This document shows, one piece after another, positions 1-8,733 of a stretch of DNA of 64,000 bases (positions within the stretch are counted from its first letter, which is position 1; the number at the start of each line of letters is the position of its first letter). Location: positions 880,501 through 944,500 of the forward strand of contig NC_016622.1 in the NCBI RefSeq assembly GCF_000283655.1. The letters are read 5' to 3'. Position numbers and translations under genes: made by a program. Below the pieces are notes generated by a model. That model ran no database searches, was not told the DNA's origin, and worked only from the letters and a program-made list of their open reading frames with translations. Source of the stretch: Azospirillum lipoferum 4B. GTDB taxonomy: Bacteria; Pseudomonadota; Alphaproteobacteria; Azospirillales; Azospirillaceae.

Positions 1-1
1 C

Positions 2-1519
2 ATCACCGCGGCGGGCCAGCGCTACGAGGTATCGGCCGGTCCCGACCTGCCGGTTCTGCGCATGGCGATCGAGGGCGGCGACTTCCCGATGACGCTCGAC
101 GGCGGTGTTCGCAGCGAGGTCTACTACCGGGTGGAGGACGAGCGCGGCTATCAGGCCCGCGGCTCGCTGTGGACGCCCGGCTATTTCAGTGGCGAGGTCG
201 GGGCCGGACAGAGCATCACCTTCGCCGCAGCGACCGAGGAGTGGTGGCGGCTGGAGGCGCTGCCGCCGGCCGACGTGCTGGGGTTCGAGACCGAACGCCG
301 CCGCCGCATCATCCAGAACGCCCATCCCAGCCTGCGCTACGGCGCGATGGCGGAGTTGGTGCTGTCCGCCGACAGCTTCTTGTTCGTGCCGGCCGGCCGT
401 GTCGCCGACCAGATGCGGGCACGGGCGGAGGGGGACGAGGTGCGGACGGTGATCGCCGGCTACCACTGGTTCACCGACTGGGGCCGCGACACCATGATCG
501 CGCTGGAAGGGCTGACGCTGGCCACCGGACGCCACATGGAGGCGGGGTGGATCCTGCACACCTTCGGCCATTACATCCGCGACGGCCTGATCCCCAACAT
601 GTTCCCCGACGGCAAGGACCGCGGGCTGTACCACACCGCCGACGCGACGCTCTGGTTCTTCCACGCGCTGCACCGCTATCTGGGCGTCACCGGCGACCGC
701 GACACGCTGCGCCTGCTGCTGCCCAAGCTGCGCGAGGTGATCGACTTCCACCGCCGCGGCACCCGTTTCGGCATCGGCGTCGATCCCAAGGACGGGCTGC
801 TGCGCCAGGGGCAGGAAGGTTACCAGCTGACCTGGATGGACGCCAAGGTGGACGACTGGGTGGTCACGCCGCGCCGGGGCAAGGCGGTGGAGATCAACGC
901 GCTCTGGCACAATGCGCTTCGCCTGACGGCGGGCTGGCTGCGCGAAGAGGACGGCGAGGCCGCCGCCCGCCCGCTGGAAGAGCTGGCCGACCAGACGCGC
1001 GCCTCCTTCAACGCGCGGTTCTGGTGTCCGTCGGCCGGGCATCTGTTCGACGTGGTGGATGGCGAGCACGGCGACGACGTCGCCTGCCGTCCCAACCAGA
1101 TCTTCGCCGTCTCGCTCGACCATCCCGTTCTGGAGCGCGAACGGTGGGAGCCGGTGGTGGAGACGGTGCGCAAGCACCTGCTGACCCCGGTCGGGCTGCG
1201 GTCGCTGGCTCCCGGCAGCCGCGACTACAAGGCGAAGTATTTCGGCGACCTGCGGGCGCGCGACGCCGCCTATCACCAGGGCACCGTCTGGGGCTGGCTG
1301 ATCGGCCCCTACGTCGATGCGTGGCTGAAGCTGCACCCGCAGGACAAGGCGGGCGCACGCCGGCTGCTGGAGGGCTTCCTGCCCCATCTGGACGAGGGCG
1401 GCATCGGAACCATCAGCGAGATCTTCGACGCGGAGCCGCCCTTCACCCCGCGCGGATGCATATCCCAGGCCTGGAGCGTGGCGGAGGTGCTGCGCTGTTG
1501 GGTGAAGACCGACGGCTAG
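2..1519 (+). CDS. Glycogen-debranching enzyme / amylo-alpha-1,6-glucosidase, 5'-truncated
   Basis: The frame is open from the first bases of the window, so the N-terminus is missing and about 505 residues are present. It should hydrolyse alpha-1,6 branch points in glycogen or a related glucan in the cytoplasm. The visible part is the (alpha/alpha)6-barrel GDE_C domain. It carries the family segments WFTDWGRDTMIALEGLTL and DLRARDAAYHQGTVWGWLIG, with the acidic residues expected at the active site. The missing N-terminal part would be the glycogen-debranching N domain. There is no partner gene downstream; the next 600 bases are non-coding. A trehalose- or glucoamylase-type GH15 member is a less likely alternative. 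Confidence 0.85.
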   Translation: MTAAGQRYEVSAGPDLPVLRMAIEGGDFPMTLDGGVRSEVYYRVEDERGYQARGSLWTPGYFSGEVGAGQSITFAAATEEWWRLEALPPADVLGFETERRRRIIQNAHPSLRYGAMAELVLSADSFLFVPAGRVADQMRARAEGDEVRTVIAGYHWFTDWGRDTMIALEGLTLATGRHMEAGWILHTFGHYIRDGLIPNMFPDGKDRGLYHTADATLWFFHALHRYLGVTGDRDTLRLLLPKLREVIDFHRRGTRFGIGVDPKDGLLRQGQEGYQLTWMDAKVDDWVVTPRRGKAVEINALWHNALRLTAGWLREEDGEAAARPLEELADQTRASFNARFWCPSAGHLFDVVDGEHGDDVACRPNQIFAVSLDHPVLERERWEPVVETVRKHLLTPVGLRSLAPGSRDYKAKYFGDLRARDAAYHQGTVWGWLIGPYVDAWLKLHPQDKAGARRLLEGFLPHLDEGGIGTISEIFDAEPPFTPRGCISQAWSVAEVLRCWVKTDG

Positions 1520-2138
1520 GCGGGGGAGCGGTTGTGGGGCTCCGCCTCGACCAAGGTCATAGGGCGACGGACGAAGGTCGCTGCACCCGTAACAATGGTG
1601 CAATGCCCTTGGAGGCAGTTGTCAACAGGGCACAACCGGGTGTGAAATCGACGGGTACAGCAGATTGTGACAGATTTCGGTTGACACGCCGGCCAAGCCC
1701 CTGGGGCTCTGAATAGAAGTTTATCGTTACAGATCAATCGCTTAACGAGAATGCCTGATTTATGGGCAAACACCATGGGGGCCTTGAATCGCCTAGTGCG
1801 AATCGGGGCTGCCCACGGCTTGCCCACACAGTTATCCACAGCCTCTGTGGAGACCGCGGGCTTTGTCGGCGGCCATGGCTTATGGTGTGCCCAATTGCCG
1901 GACCTGTACCTTCGACGCCTGTACTTTTGGCAGACCAACAGAGTGGGGCATGCGCAAGGAGGTAATCGGTTTGGATTTTGGCCAAGCCGGAGAAAGCATC
2001 CTATAGTTCCCAAATCGATTCATTCGGTAACCCGACCAATCCAGTCGGATTTGGCCGGCTGAGTGTGGCCGGCCATGCGTCGCGGCCATGCGTCGTCGAG
2101 AACGGGCGTGCGGAAGAACAGCCAGAGCGGAGGTGCCC
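1520..2138. other. Intergenic region without a supported gene
   Basis: About 620 bases with lower GC than the surrounding genes. Short frames exist on both strands, but none has family features or a convincing ribosome-binding site. The stretch holds one perfect DnaA-box 9-mer joined to a small inverted repeat (listed separately) and a weak inverted repeat around 2038-2058. It may contain the promoter of the small membrane-protein gene at 2139. Confidence 0.6.
1832..1850 (+). promoter_or_regulatory. DnaA-box-like 9-mer with overlapping inverted repeat
   Basis: TTATCCACA at 1832-1840 matches the bacterial DnaA-box consensus exactly. It runs into the perfect inverted repeat CCACAG-cct-CTGTGG at 1836-1850. 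Only one such box was seen, with no cluster or AT-rich unwinding element beside it, so an origin is not supported. DnaA-dependent regulation or chance remains possible. Confidence 0.3.
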
Positions 2139-2543
2139 ATGCGGAGCGTTGTGCGAGGCGTCGCCGGCATGCCGTACCCGGCAGTCCGGTCTGCGGCGGT
2201 CCAGTCTGCGGCGGTCCGATCTGCGGCGGTCCGATCTCCGGCAGTCCGGTCCGACTGGCCGAAGAGCGGCGGGGAGGCTTCCGGGCGGCCCCGGCGGGCG
2301 GGGGCCGTCACCCTGCTGGCCGCTCTCGCCAGCCCGCTTGTGGCGGCATCGGTTCTGGGGGCGCTGATCCTGCATCTGCTGGCCGGCCTGGCGGCGCGGC
2401 TTCCCGCCTCCGATGCGTTGGGGGCGTTGTCGATCATGGCCGGAATGGCGCTGGTCCTCGTCACCCTGCTGCCCTTCGCCCTGCTGTCGGTCAGGCGGGC
2501 GCATCGCGCCTGGGCGGACATGCAAGGTGCGCTGCGCCGCTGA
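2139..2543 (+). CDS. Small two-helix membrane protein with pentapeptide-repeat N-terminus
   Basis: 134 residues, family not recognised. The start was chosen because GGAGGTGCCC stands immediately before the ATG at 2139; an ATG at 2088 lacks such a site. Residues about 15-40 form a degenerate A-A-V-R-S repeat, encoded by a 15-bp tandem DNA repeat. Two hydrophobic stretches follow (about residues 57-85 and 92-118), consistent with a small inner-membrane protein whose repeat arm is soluble. The C-terminus is short and basic. It stands alone, 168 bases ahead of a PilZ-like gene on the same strand. The repeat arm could instead be an annotation artefact if translation begins later. Confidence 0.5.
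   Translation: MRSVVRGVAGMPYPAVRSAAVQSAAVRSAAVRSPAVRSDWPKSGGEASGRPRRAGAVTLLAALASPLVAASVLGALILHLLAGLAARLPASDALGALSIMAGMALVLVTLLPFALLSVRRAHRAWADMQGALRR
2181..2255 (+). repeat. 15-bp tandem repeat, about five units
   Basis: Units GCAGTCCGGTCTGCG, GCGGTCCAGTCTGCG, GCGGTCCGATCTGCG and GCGGTCCGATCTCCG follow one another without gaps, then a partial fifth unit. The period is a multiple of three, so copy-number change would keep the reading frame of the 134-residue membrane protein that contains it. Confidence 0.85.
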
Positions 2544-2710
2544 ACCTCCACCCACTCAGGGTTTTTCCTGAACGGACCACCGCGAAGGCAGGAATCGATT
2601 GCCCCCGGAACCGTGCCCGCGTTTAATCGCGGACATGGACGGCAGGTGTATGGCAAATGGGCGGACTCGCCCGTTCCCTGGCTGTGCTGGGCGGTTTCTG
2701 GGGGCGCGGG

Positions 2711-3073
2711 ATGGGGCTTTTCGACTTCCTGAAGGTCACGGTCAAGGATCAGAAGCCGGCGAAGCCGGCCGGCCGCATGGCGGTCAGCGTCGTGGAGTGC
2801 GACGGCAAGAGCTTCCCCATCGTGTCGCTGACGCCCAAGGGGTTCGTCGCCCGTGGTTTCGACGGATCGCTGATCGTCGGACAGAATGCCCGGGTGTCGG
2901 TGCGTGTCGACGATCCGGCCGGCAAATTCACCTTTGCCGCGACCGTCGCGGTGGTGGAGGTGAAAGGGCCCACCTTCGGCGCCACCTGGACGATTCTGCC
3001 GCCGGAGGTGGAGGGGGTTATCCGGCAATATGCCCAGAATCGCAAGCAGCAGGATGCCAAGGGCGCGCGATAG
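2711..3073 (+). CDS. PilZ-domain-like protein
   Basis: 120 residues beginning MGLFDFLK. An in-frame ATG at 2657 would add 18 residues with no better signal. The body (about residues 25-110) has the alternating beta-strand pattern of a PilZ-type barrel, including an S-L-T-P-K-G-F segment and a closing F-T-F-A-A-T-V strand. The canonical c-di-GMP-binding RxxxR and (D/N)xSxxG motifs are not clearly visible, so nucleotide binding is doubtful. PilZ proteins act as c-di-GMP receptors or adaptors, and other c-di-GMP genes occur in this window. The gene is convergent with the polysaccharide deacetylase gene. Assignment rests on fold-like pattern rather than motif. Confidence 0.5.
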   Translation: MGLFDFLKVTVKDQKPAKPAGRMAVSVVECDGKSFPIVSLTPKGFVARGFDGSLIVGQNARVSVRVDDPAGKFTFAATVAVVEVKGPTFGATWTILPPEVEGVIRQYAQNRKQQDAKGAR

Positions 3074-3114
3074 GGGCGCCCGATAGAAGCGCCCGGTAGG
3101 GCGCTCCCGTTCCC

Positions 3115-4779
3115 TTACTGGCGGTCGGCCGGGGTTCCGCTGGCGGGCGCCGGCATGCCGGCGTTGACGATCTTCGGCAGGGCCAGATTGCGGGCCCGAT
3201 CCAGCCATTCCGACAGGGTGACGAACTCGCAGCCCTTGGCCCGCAGCTCCGCGATCACGCGCGGCAGAGCCTGCGCGGTGCTGGGATAGGTCGAGTGCAT
3301 CAGGAAGACGTTGCCCGGCATGCCGCCCAGCTTGATCTGGCTGACGATCTTGTCGGCGTTGCGCACCTGCCAGTCGCGCGTATCGACCGACCACAGCACC
3401 GACCCCATGCGCTCCTCGCGCGCGACGGTCAGAAGCTCCTCCGAATAGCGGCCGTAGGGCGGGCGGAACAGCACCGGATTGGCGCCGAATTCCCGCAGGA
3501 TGCGGTTGGTCTCGGCGATCTCGTACCGTGCGGCCGCCGGGTCCATCTTGCGCAGGTCGGAGTGGGTCAGGCTGTGGTTGCCGATCTCGTGCCCACCGGC
3601 GACGAAATCCCGGATCAGCTCGCCCTGGCGTTCGGCGATGCGGCCGACCGGGAAATAGGTGGCGCGCACGCCCTCCCGATTCAGGATGTCCAGAACCTGC
3701 CGCGTCACGGTGCGGTGCGGCCCATCGTCGAAGGTCAGGGCGCAGAGGTTCCAGTTCTCCTTCTTCAGCGTCGCCGGCATCACGTCATAGCGCGAATCCG
3801 GCATCACCGAGCGCAGCCGGCCCTTGCGGCGGCTGTGCTGCTCGATGTCCGCCATCGTGCGGGCGTCTTCCTCGTTGTAGATGATCAGCCCTTCGGCCGG
3901 CGGGATGGCGGCGGCGACGGCCGGCGGCGGGGGCGCCATCGGCGCGGCGGCAGCGGAACCGATGGGCGCCAGGACGGAGGTCGTGGTCCCGGATGGCGCT
4001 TCCGCCTTGACCGCAGGCTGCGGCTTAGCCTCGGCGGCTGCCGCGGCGGGCGGGGCCACGGGCACGGTCTCCGCCACGGCCACCGCCACGGCCGGCGGCT
4101 TGGGCGCTTCGGTCGCCGCAGGGGCCGGTGGGGTGACCATGGCGGCTGCCGGTGCCTTGGCATCCGGAGCGGGGGTGGCGGGAACGGCCTTGGCGGGAGC
4201 AGCCTTTGCGGTGGCGGCCGGGAGTGGCTCTGCCTGGGCGGGCGTTGCCGAGGCCGGCGGACGGTCGACGACGAGGCAGCCGAAGCCGGCACCGACGATG
4301 CGGCGGCACAGCACCTTCGGATCGGTTCCGTTGCCCACCTGGGCATAGAGCGCAACGCCCCCGGCCTCGCTCTTGCCGTCCAGCAGCATGACGGTCGCGG
4401 TCAGCCCCGCGGCAAGGGCGGGCTGGCGCTGCTGCAGGCTCTTCCAACTCCACCATGCGTCGCCGTCGCGGGAATAGAGTCCGAGTTGCAGGACCGGCCC
4501 GGTTGCCGGCTTGTCTTCCACGGTCGTGGGAGTGGCGCTGGATTTCTCCGGCTCCGCCTTGGCGGCGGGCGGGCGCTGGGGGCGGGTGTCGGGCGCGGCC
4601 GCGGCGGGCAGGGCCGGCAGACCGATTGTGCAGGCCAGCAACGCGGCGCTCAGCAGGCCGCCATAGGCGCGGCCGGTCCGGAGCCCGGTGGCCGAAGCGG
4701 CGCCACGGCCGCGGACGGCGCCGGCTACCCGGATGGGGGAGGCGGTGGAGACGGCGTTCGGCCAGATGATGCGCAACAT
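3115..4779 (-). CDS. Exported polysaccharide deacetylase (NodB-homology domain)
   Basis: 554 residues if started at the ATG at 4779; an in-frame ATG at 4845 would add 22. The order is a hydrophobic signal or anchor (GLLSAALLACTIGLPALPAAAA), a small domain with two cysteines around residues 100-180, a long Ala/Pro linker, then a C-terminal carbohydrate-esterase family 4 domain. That domain shows the family motifs TFDDGPH (catalytic Asp and metal Asp), HEIGNHSLTH (metal His pair), RPPYGR and FLMHS. It should remove N- or O-acetyl groups from peptidoglycan or an exopolysaccharide in the periplasm. The gene stands alone on its strand. The long low-complexity linker is unusual and suggests a tethered catalytic domain. 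Confidence 0.85.
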   Translation of the reverse strand: MLRIIWPNAVSTASPIRVAGAVRGRGAASATGLRTGRAYGGLLSAALLACTIGLPALPAAAAPDTRPQRPPAAKAEPEKSSATPTTVEDKPATGPVLQLGLYSRDGDAWWSWKSLQQRQPALAAGLTATVMLLDGKSEAGGVALYAQVGNGTDPKVLCRRIVGAGFGCLVVDRPPASATPAQAEPLPAATAKAAPAKAVPATPAPDAKAPAAAMVTPPAPAATEAPKPPAVAVAVAETVPVAPPAAAAAEAKPQPAVKAEAPSGTTTSVLAPIGSAAAAPMAPPPPAVAAAIPPAEGLIIYNEEDARTMADIEQHSRRKGRLRSVMPDSRYDVMPATLKKENWNLCALTFDDGPHRTVTRQVLDILNREGVRATYFPVGRIAERQGELIRDFVAGGHEIGNHSLTHSDLRKMDPAAARYEIAETNRILREFGANPVLFRPPYGRYSEELLTVAREERMGSVLWSVDTRDWQVRNADKIVSQIKLGGMPGNVFLMHSTYPSTAQALPRVIAELRAKGCEFVTLSEWLDRARNLALPKIVNAGMPAPASGTPADRQ

Positions 4780-5059
4780 ATCGGTCCCGTCGCTTGGCCC
4801 AGCCACAATTTGCGGGACCGCCGGTTGGTCGCGGTGCAATATCATCCCAAAGGTATTAATTCAAACGACAAGCGGCGGATTTGCGGCAATTCCGGCGGAT
4901 TTCGGGCGGGCGTTGCCGTTTGGAAACGGTGGTATGCTGCCCGGCCGGCCAATGGGCGCAACCGGCGCTCAAACCGGCGCACAGGGACGGCGTCGGAACC
5001 GGCGGGGCGGTGGCGGGGTTCATTAAGGGAAACCCCCAGCCGTGAAGGAGAGGACCCGT

Positions 5060-5428
5060 ATGGCCGAGGATTTGGAAAGCCGCATCCGTCGGCGCGCGCA
5101 TGAGATCTGGGAACGCGAAGGCCGGCCGGAGGGGCGCGCCGAAGCCAATTGGGAACTGGCCAGCGAAGAGATCGCGATCCAGGACAATTACCGGGATACG
5201 CTGAAGCCCAACCCGGCCGGCGGTCCGGAAGCGACGGCGATGCGGACCGAGCCGATGGAACCGGTGCTGGCCATCGCCAACCAGGGCGAACAGCCGGGGC
5301 TGGCCGACCAGGGCGACGAGTTCGGCCTGCCCATGCGCGGCGACCGCGAAGTTTGGCCCACGCCGGAGGAAGCCGCCTCTACCGCGGTGCCACCCAACCG
5401 CAGCAAGAAGTCCCGTCGCCGACCCTGA
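5060..5428 (+). CDS. DUF2934-domain protein
   Basis: 122 residues. The start at ATG 5060 is supported by AAGGAGAGG seven bases upstream. The N-terminal 40 residues contain the DUF2934 pattern R-R-A-H-E-I-W-E-R-E-G-R-P-E-G-R followed by a conserved Trp, a short helical module common in alphaproteobacteria and of unknown function. The rest is acidic and proline-rich with no recognised domain and a basic tail (RSKKSRRRP). It is divergent from the deacetylase gene and convergent with the L,D-transpeptidase gene, so it is probably transcribed alone. Confidence 0.7.
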   Translation: MAEDLESRIRRRAHEIWEREGRPEGRAEANWELASEEIAIQDNYRDTLKPNPAGGPEATAMRTEPMEPVLAIANQGEQPGLADQGDEFGLPMRGDREVWPTPEEAASTAVPPNRSKKSRRRP

Positions 5429-5458
5429 CCGTCATCGTCGGAAACGATGCCCCGGCCG

Positions 5459-6784
5459 TCAGGCCGGGGATCTCTCCGCAGCAGCCGGCCCGCCCTCGGC
5501 GGTGCCGGACTTGTCCACCGGAACGGCGGCGCGGCCGGTGTCGGCCGGCTGGGGTGCCGGTGCGGGTGCGGGTGCCGCCGCCGGTGCGATGGCCGGCACC
5601 GCCGGATCGGGTGCGGAGGAGGGGACGGACGCGGTGGCTGGCGCGTCGTCCAGCCGGTCGTAGATGTCCGGATGCAGGCGGACGGCTCCGTCCGCCTCGA
5701 CGGTGGCGATCCAGTAGACGAACTGGACCGGCATGGGCGTTGCCAGCTTCACCCATTGCGGCTGCAGTCTTTCCAGCATGCGGTCGATTCGCGCGGGCGT
5801 CACCGTGGTGCCTTGCAGCAGCAGTTCGGCCATGCGGCGCGGGTCTTCCAGCCGGACGCAGCCGGAACTGATCGAGCGAAGCTCCCGCGAGAACAGCCGC
5901 GGCTCGTTGGTTCCGTGCAGATAGATGTCGTAAGGGTTGGTCAGGTTGAAGCGGAAGCGGCCCAGCGCATTGTGGTCGCCCGGCTGCTGCACGATGCGGA
6001 CCCGTCCGGGGCTGACGCTGTACCAGTCGACCGTCTCCGGAGCCACCTCCTGCCCGTCGAGATAGACGATGGCGTTCTGGATGCCGGGTACCCCCTTGGC
6101 CCGCAGCATCGGCAGCTTGTCCTCCTTGAGGATGGTGGGCGGCACGGTCCAGGTCGGGTTGACGATGATGTGGGTGATGCGATCGGTCAGCAGCGGCGTC
6201 TCGCGCGACGGCCGGCCGACGATCGCGCGCATCGTCAGCTCCTCCTCCCCGCCGCGGACCAGCGTGGTGGTCTGGTCGGTCAGGTTCACCACCAGCACAT
6301 CGTCTGGAGCGGTGTCGCGGAAGCTGCGCATGGCCGCCGCGCTCTGCCGCATCAGGCTTGCCGCCTCGGCCGGCGTGCGGTCCAGAGCGGCGCGGGTGCC
6401 GGCGCCGACCAGCCCGTCCGGCTTCATCCGCTGCGAAAGCTGGAAGGCCTTCACCGCGTGGTCGACGTCCGTCGTGAAGATGTCGGACAGCTTGTCGGCC
6501 GGCAGCAGGCCGAGCTCCAGCAGCCGCTGGGACAGGCGGGCGACCCGCTCCCCGCGGCTGCCCAGCTTGATCGTCCCGCCTTCGCCGATGCGTGTGGAGG
6601 CCTGGGGGGGAGCGCGGTCCAGTTCCGCCGCGGCGCCGTCCAGCCGGTCGGCCCATTGGGTCAGCGTGTCGCGGTAGGGCAGGGCATCCGCCGGCGCGGG
6701 GCCGAGCAGCGCCAGCACCGATGCGGCAGCCATGGCCAGGACGGCCAGCTTGCGGGGCTTGCGGAGGTCGGCGGATACGGTCAT
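5459..6784 (-). CDS. Murein L,D-transpeptidase (YcbB/LdtD type)
   Basis: 441 residues, start at ATG 6784 preceded by AGAGGG. An N-terminal hydrophobic segment (LAVLAMAAASVLALLGPAPADA) directs export. A peptidoglycan-binding-1 domain follows (KLGSRGERVARLSQRLLELG to VKAFQLSQRMKPDGLVG). The YkuD catalytic domain has the motif HGTNEP...SSGCVRL, whose His and Cys are catalytic. The enzyme would form 3-3 cross-links in peptidoglycan or attach lipoproteins. A Pro/Ala/Gln-rich tail of about 60 residues is dispensable-looking. The next gene upstream, transcribed divergently, encodes another murein enzyme (DUF882), fitting a cell-wall remodelling group. Confidence 0.9.
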   Translation of the reverse strand: MTVSADLRKPRKLAVLAMAAASVLALLGPAPADALPYRDTLTQWADRLDGAAAELDRAPPQASTRIGEGGTIKLGSRGERVARLSQRLLELGLLPADKLSDIFTTDVDHAVKAFQLSQRMKPDGLVGAGTRAALDRTPAEAASLMRQSAAAMRSFRDTAPDDVLVVNLTDQTTTLVRGGEEELTMRAIVGRPSRETPLLTDRITHIIVNPTWTVPPTILKEDKLPMLRAKGVPGIQNAIVYLDGQEVAPETVDWYSVSPGRVRIVQQPGDHNALGRFRFNLTNPYDIYLHGTNEPRLFSRELRSISSGCVRLEDPRRMAELLLQGTTVTPARIDRMLERLQPQWVKLATPMPVQFVYWIATVEADGAVRLHPDIYDRLDDAPATASVPSSAPDPAVPAIAPAAAPAPAPAPQPADTGRAAVPVDKSGTAEGGPAAAERSPA

Positions 6785-7163
6785 GTCGGAACCCTCTGTC
6801 GCGGCGGGCCTGCCGCGCATCCGAAGAGGTGCGGCGCGGCCCTTGGGATCAATCTATGCAACGCAATAATGGAAGGCGAGGCGCGTGGCGCGAATTCTTC
6901 GCGAACACTCGTCCAGTGTGACTTTCCCGTCGCCGTCCTATGACCTGCCTATGCAATAAGGTCACAGTGCAAAATTTTTTGATTGCCTAGGCCGATGACC
7001 TTCCCTATACGAATAACCGTTCGGTGACGTTTCCCGCCAGACGGAGCGCTCCGAAACAGCGTTGGTTACAAGGTTTACACCTAACGTGGGCGCCAAGCGA
7101 CCCGCCAGACGCCAAACGGCCACATCGTAGAACGGCCAAAACGCAAAACGACGAGGTTCGGGG
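6785..7163. promoter_or_regulatory. Divergent promoter region between two murein-enzyme genes
   Basis: About 380 bases separate the divergent L,D-transpeptidase and DUF882 genes, so promoters for both should lie here. A perfect inverted repeat ACACT-cgtcc-AGTGT occurs at 6905-6919 and could be an operator. No gene is supported in the stretch. No promoter boxes can be assigned with confidence. Confidence 0.4.
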
Positions 7164-7823
7164 ATGCTTTTGGGGGATGACGAGCGTGCCGCTCCGGCCA
7201 TTGGGCGGCGCGGGTTCCTGGGTTTTGCCGCCGCGGCGGTGTCTGCGGCCGTTCCGGTCGCATCAGGGATGGCGACGAGTGTCGCGGCCAGGGTCGTGAC
7301 GGGTGGCGTGGTGACCGGCGTAACGGCGGCTCCGGTCCTTCTGGGGTCGGAGTCGGCCGAAGCAGCGCCTCTGGCCGGCGGTGTCCGGCGCCTCAGCCTT
7401 CACAACATCAACACCAACGAGCGCTTCGACGGCGTCTATTGGGCCGACGGCCATTACAAGCCCGAGGCGTTGCGCAAACTGGACGTGCTCCTGCGCGACC
7501 ACCGCGCCAAGCAGGTCTGTCGTTACGACCCGCGCCTGTTCGATCTGCTCGCCCGCGTGCACCAGAGCGTCGGGTCCGACGATCCCTTCGAAGTGATCTG
7601 CGGCTACCGCTCCCGCCGCACCAACGCGATGGCGCGCCGCCGGTCGCGTGGGGTGGCGAAGGAAAGCTACCATACCCGCGGCATGGCCATCGACATCCGC
7701 CTGCCCGACACGCAGCTGCGCGCCATCTCCGAGACGGCGAAGACCATGCAGGGCGGCGGCGTCGGATTCTACCCGCGCAGCGGCTTCGTTCACCTCGACG
7801 TCGGCCCCGTGCGCAGCTGGTAA
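7164..7823 (+). CDS. Tat-exported DUF882 / peptidase M15A murein endopeptidase
   Basis: 219 residues. The N-terminus has a twin-arginine signal (RRGFLGFAAAAVSAAVPVASG), so the protein is probably folded before export to the periplasm. The mature part matches the DUF882 (YcbK/MepK-like) metallopeptidase family. The zinc-site segments S-Y-H-T-R-G-M-A-I-D-I and G-F-V-H-L-D-V-G are both intact, and a family-typical SRRTN segment follows the start of the domain. Such enzymes cut peptide cross-links in murein. Length is normal for the family. The gene is followed by a strong terminator and is divergent from the L,D-transpeptidase. Confidence 0.88.
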   Translation: MLLGDDERAAPAIGRRGFLGFAAAAVSAAVPVASGMATSVAARVVTGGVVTGVTAAPVLLGSESAEAAPLAGGVRRLSLHNINTNERFDGVYWADGHYKPEALRKLDVLLRDHRAKQVCRYDPRLFDLLARVHQSVGSDDPFEVICGYRSRRTNAMARRRSRGVAKESYHTRGMAIDIRLPDTQLRAISETAKTMQGGGVGFYPRSGFVHLDVGPVRSW

Positions 7824-7871
7824 GGCCGCGCACCGGCGCTTGCGCCCTGCGGATCACGGGAATTCGAACTG

Positions 7872-7910
7872 AAAAGCCCCGCATCAGGCGATGCGGGGCT
7901 TTTCGTTTCG
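7872..7910 (+). terminator. Intrinsic terminator after the DUF882 gene
   Basis: A perfect 14-bp stem, AAAAGCCCCGCATC (7872-7885) with GATGCGGGGCTTTT (7890-7903), closes a four-base loop and is followed by more T residues. The A and T runs on both flanks allow it to work in either direction, so it may also stop transcripts of the XRE regulator gene coming from the right. Confidence 0.9.
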
Positions 7911-7998
7911 GGGCTTTGGGTTGTATTGGGGGATGTATCGGCGTTCCAATCGGCGTTCTGCCGGATTCGCTCTGCAGGAAACCGGCCGCCGCCTGTCG

Positions 7999-8733
7999 TC
8001 AACTGCGGGGCGAGGGTTTTGACGCGCGCAGGATGTCGGTCGGGTCCCACACCGCACCATGGCGGCGGCGCTTTCCCTTGCCTTTGCCCGATGCATCGGC
8101 CGATCCGCCAGTTTTGACCCGCGGCGCGTCGCTACGCACCGCCCGGCTGGAGGCGCGGGTGCCATCCGCTTCGATGACGGTGCCCGCCGCAGCGCTGCTC
8201 CAGCCGTCGCTCTGGCCGGTGTCGTCGGAGGGCGGAGCGCCGTCGAAGGACGGCGGCTCTCCATCGTCCTCGCCATCCTCGCCCGAACCTTCCGGTGGTT
8301 CCCTGATTTCAGGGGAAAGGGCGGAAAGCAGTGACAGCAACTCGTCCGACACATGGGAGGGGGCGGCGCGCCACAGCCGAAGAAGCCGCGCCTCACGCCG
8401 GCTGATCTGCGTGTCGTTGTCGTCGGATTCCTCGAAGCCGCGGCGACGGCGCGATCCATCCGGATCATTGTAGGTGTCGAAGAAGAAGCTGACCGGAACG
8501 TCCAGGACTTGGCCCAGGCGATAAAGAGTTCCGGCGGATATGCGGTTGGAACCGCGTTCGTATTTCTGAACCTGCTGAAAGGTCAGGCCGATTGCCTCAC
8601 CCAGCTTCTCCTGGCTCATTCCCAGCAAGGTCCGGCGCATCCGCACGCGCTGCCCAACATGGGCATCCACAGACCAGGACTCCGGCGATCCGCGTCGTCC
8701 TCTTTTGCGCGCCGTCGGTTCACTCATGTCCAT
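7999..8733 (-). CDS. XRE-family transcriptional regulator (PraR/SinR-like)
   Basis: 244 residues, start at ATG 8733 (MDMSEP) with CGGAG upstream. Residues about 24-85 form a Cro/C1 helix-turn-helix with the sequence style of the alphaproteobacterial PraR/PhrR group (RVRMRRTLLGMSQEKLGEA, LTFQQVQKYERGSNRI, PVSFFFD). PraR-type proteins control quorum sensing, biofilm and stress genes in rhizobia and Azospirillum. The C-terminal 140 residues are acidic, then Ser/Pro-rich and basic, and look disordered; most family members are much shorter, so this long tail is a peculiarity. It is monocistronic, with a long AT-richer leader region upstream. Confidence 0.8.
   Translation of the reverse strand: MDMSEPTARKRGRRGSPESWSVDAHVGQRVRMRRTLLGMSQEKLGEAIGLTFQQVQKYERGSNRISAGTLYRLGQVLDVPVSFFFDTYNDPDGSRRRRGFEESDDNDTQISRREARLLRLWRAAPSHVSDELLSLLSALSPEIREPPEGSGEDGEDDGEPPSFDGAPPSDDTGQSDGWSSAAAGTVIEADGTRASSRAVRSDAPRVKTGGSADASGKGKGKRRRHGAVWDPTDILRASKPSPRS

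Noticed and set aside
1520-2138. Replication origin suggested by the DnaA box
   Set aside because: Only one box, no cluster of boxes, no AT-rich unwinding element and no dnaA, parAB or repABC gene.
2181-2255. Possible CRISPR array
   Set aside because: Units are 15 bp with no spacers between them and no cas genes nearby; it is a coding tandem repeat.
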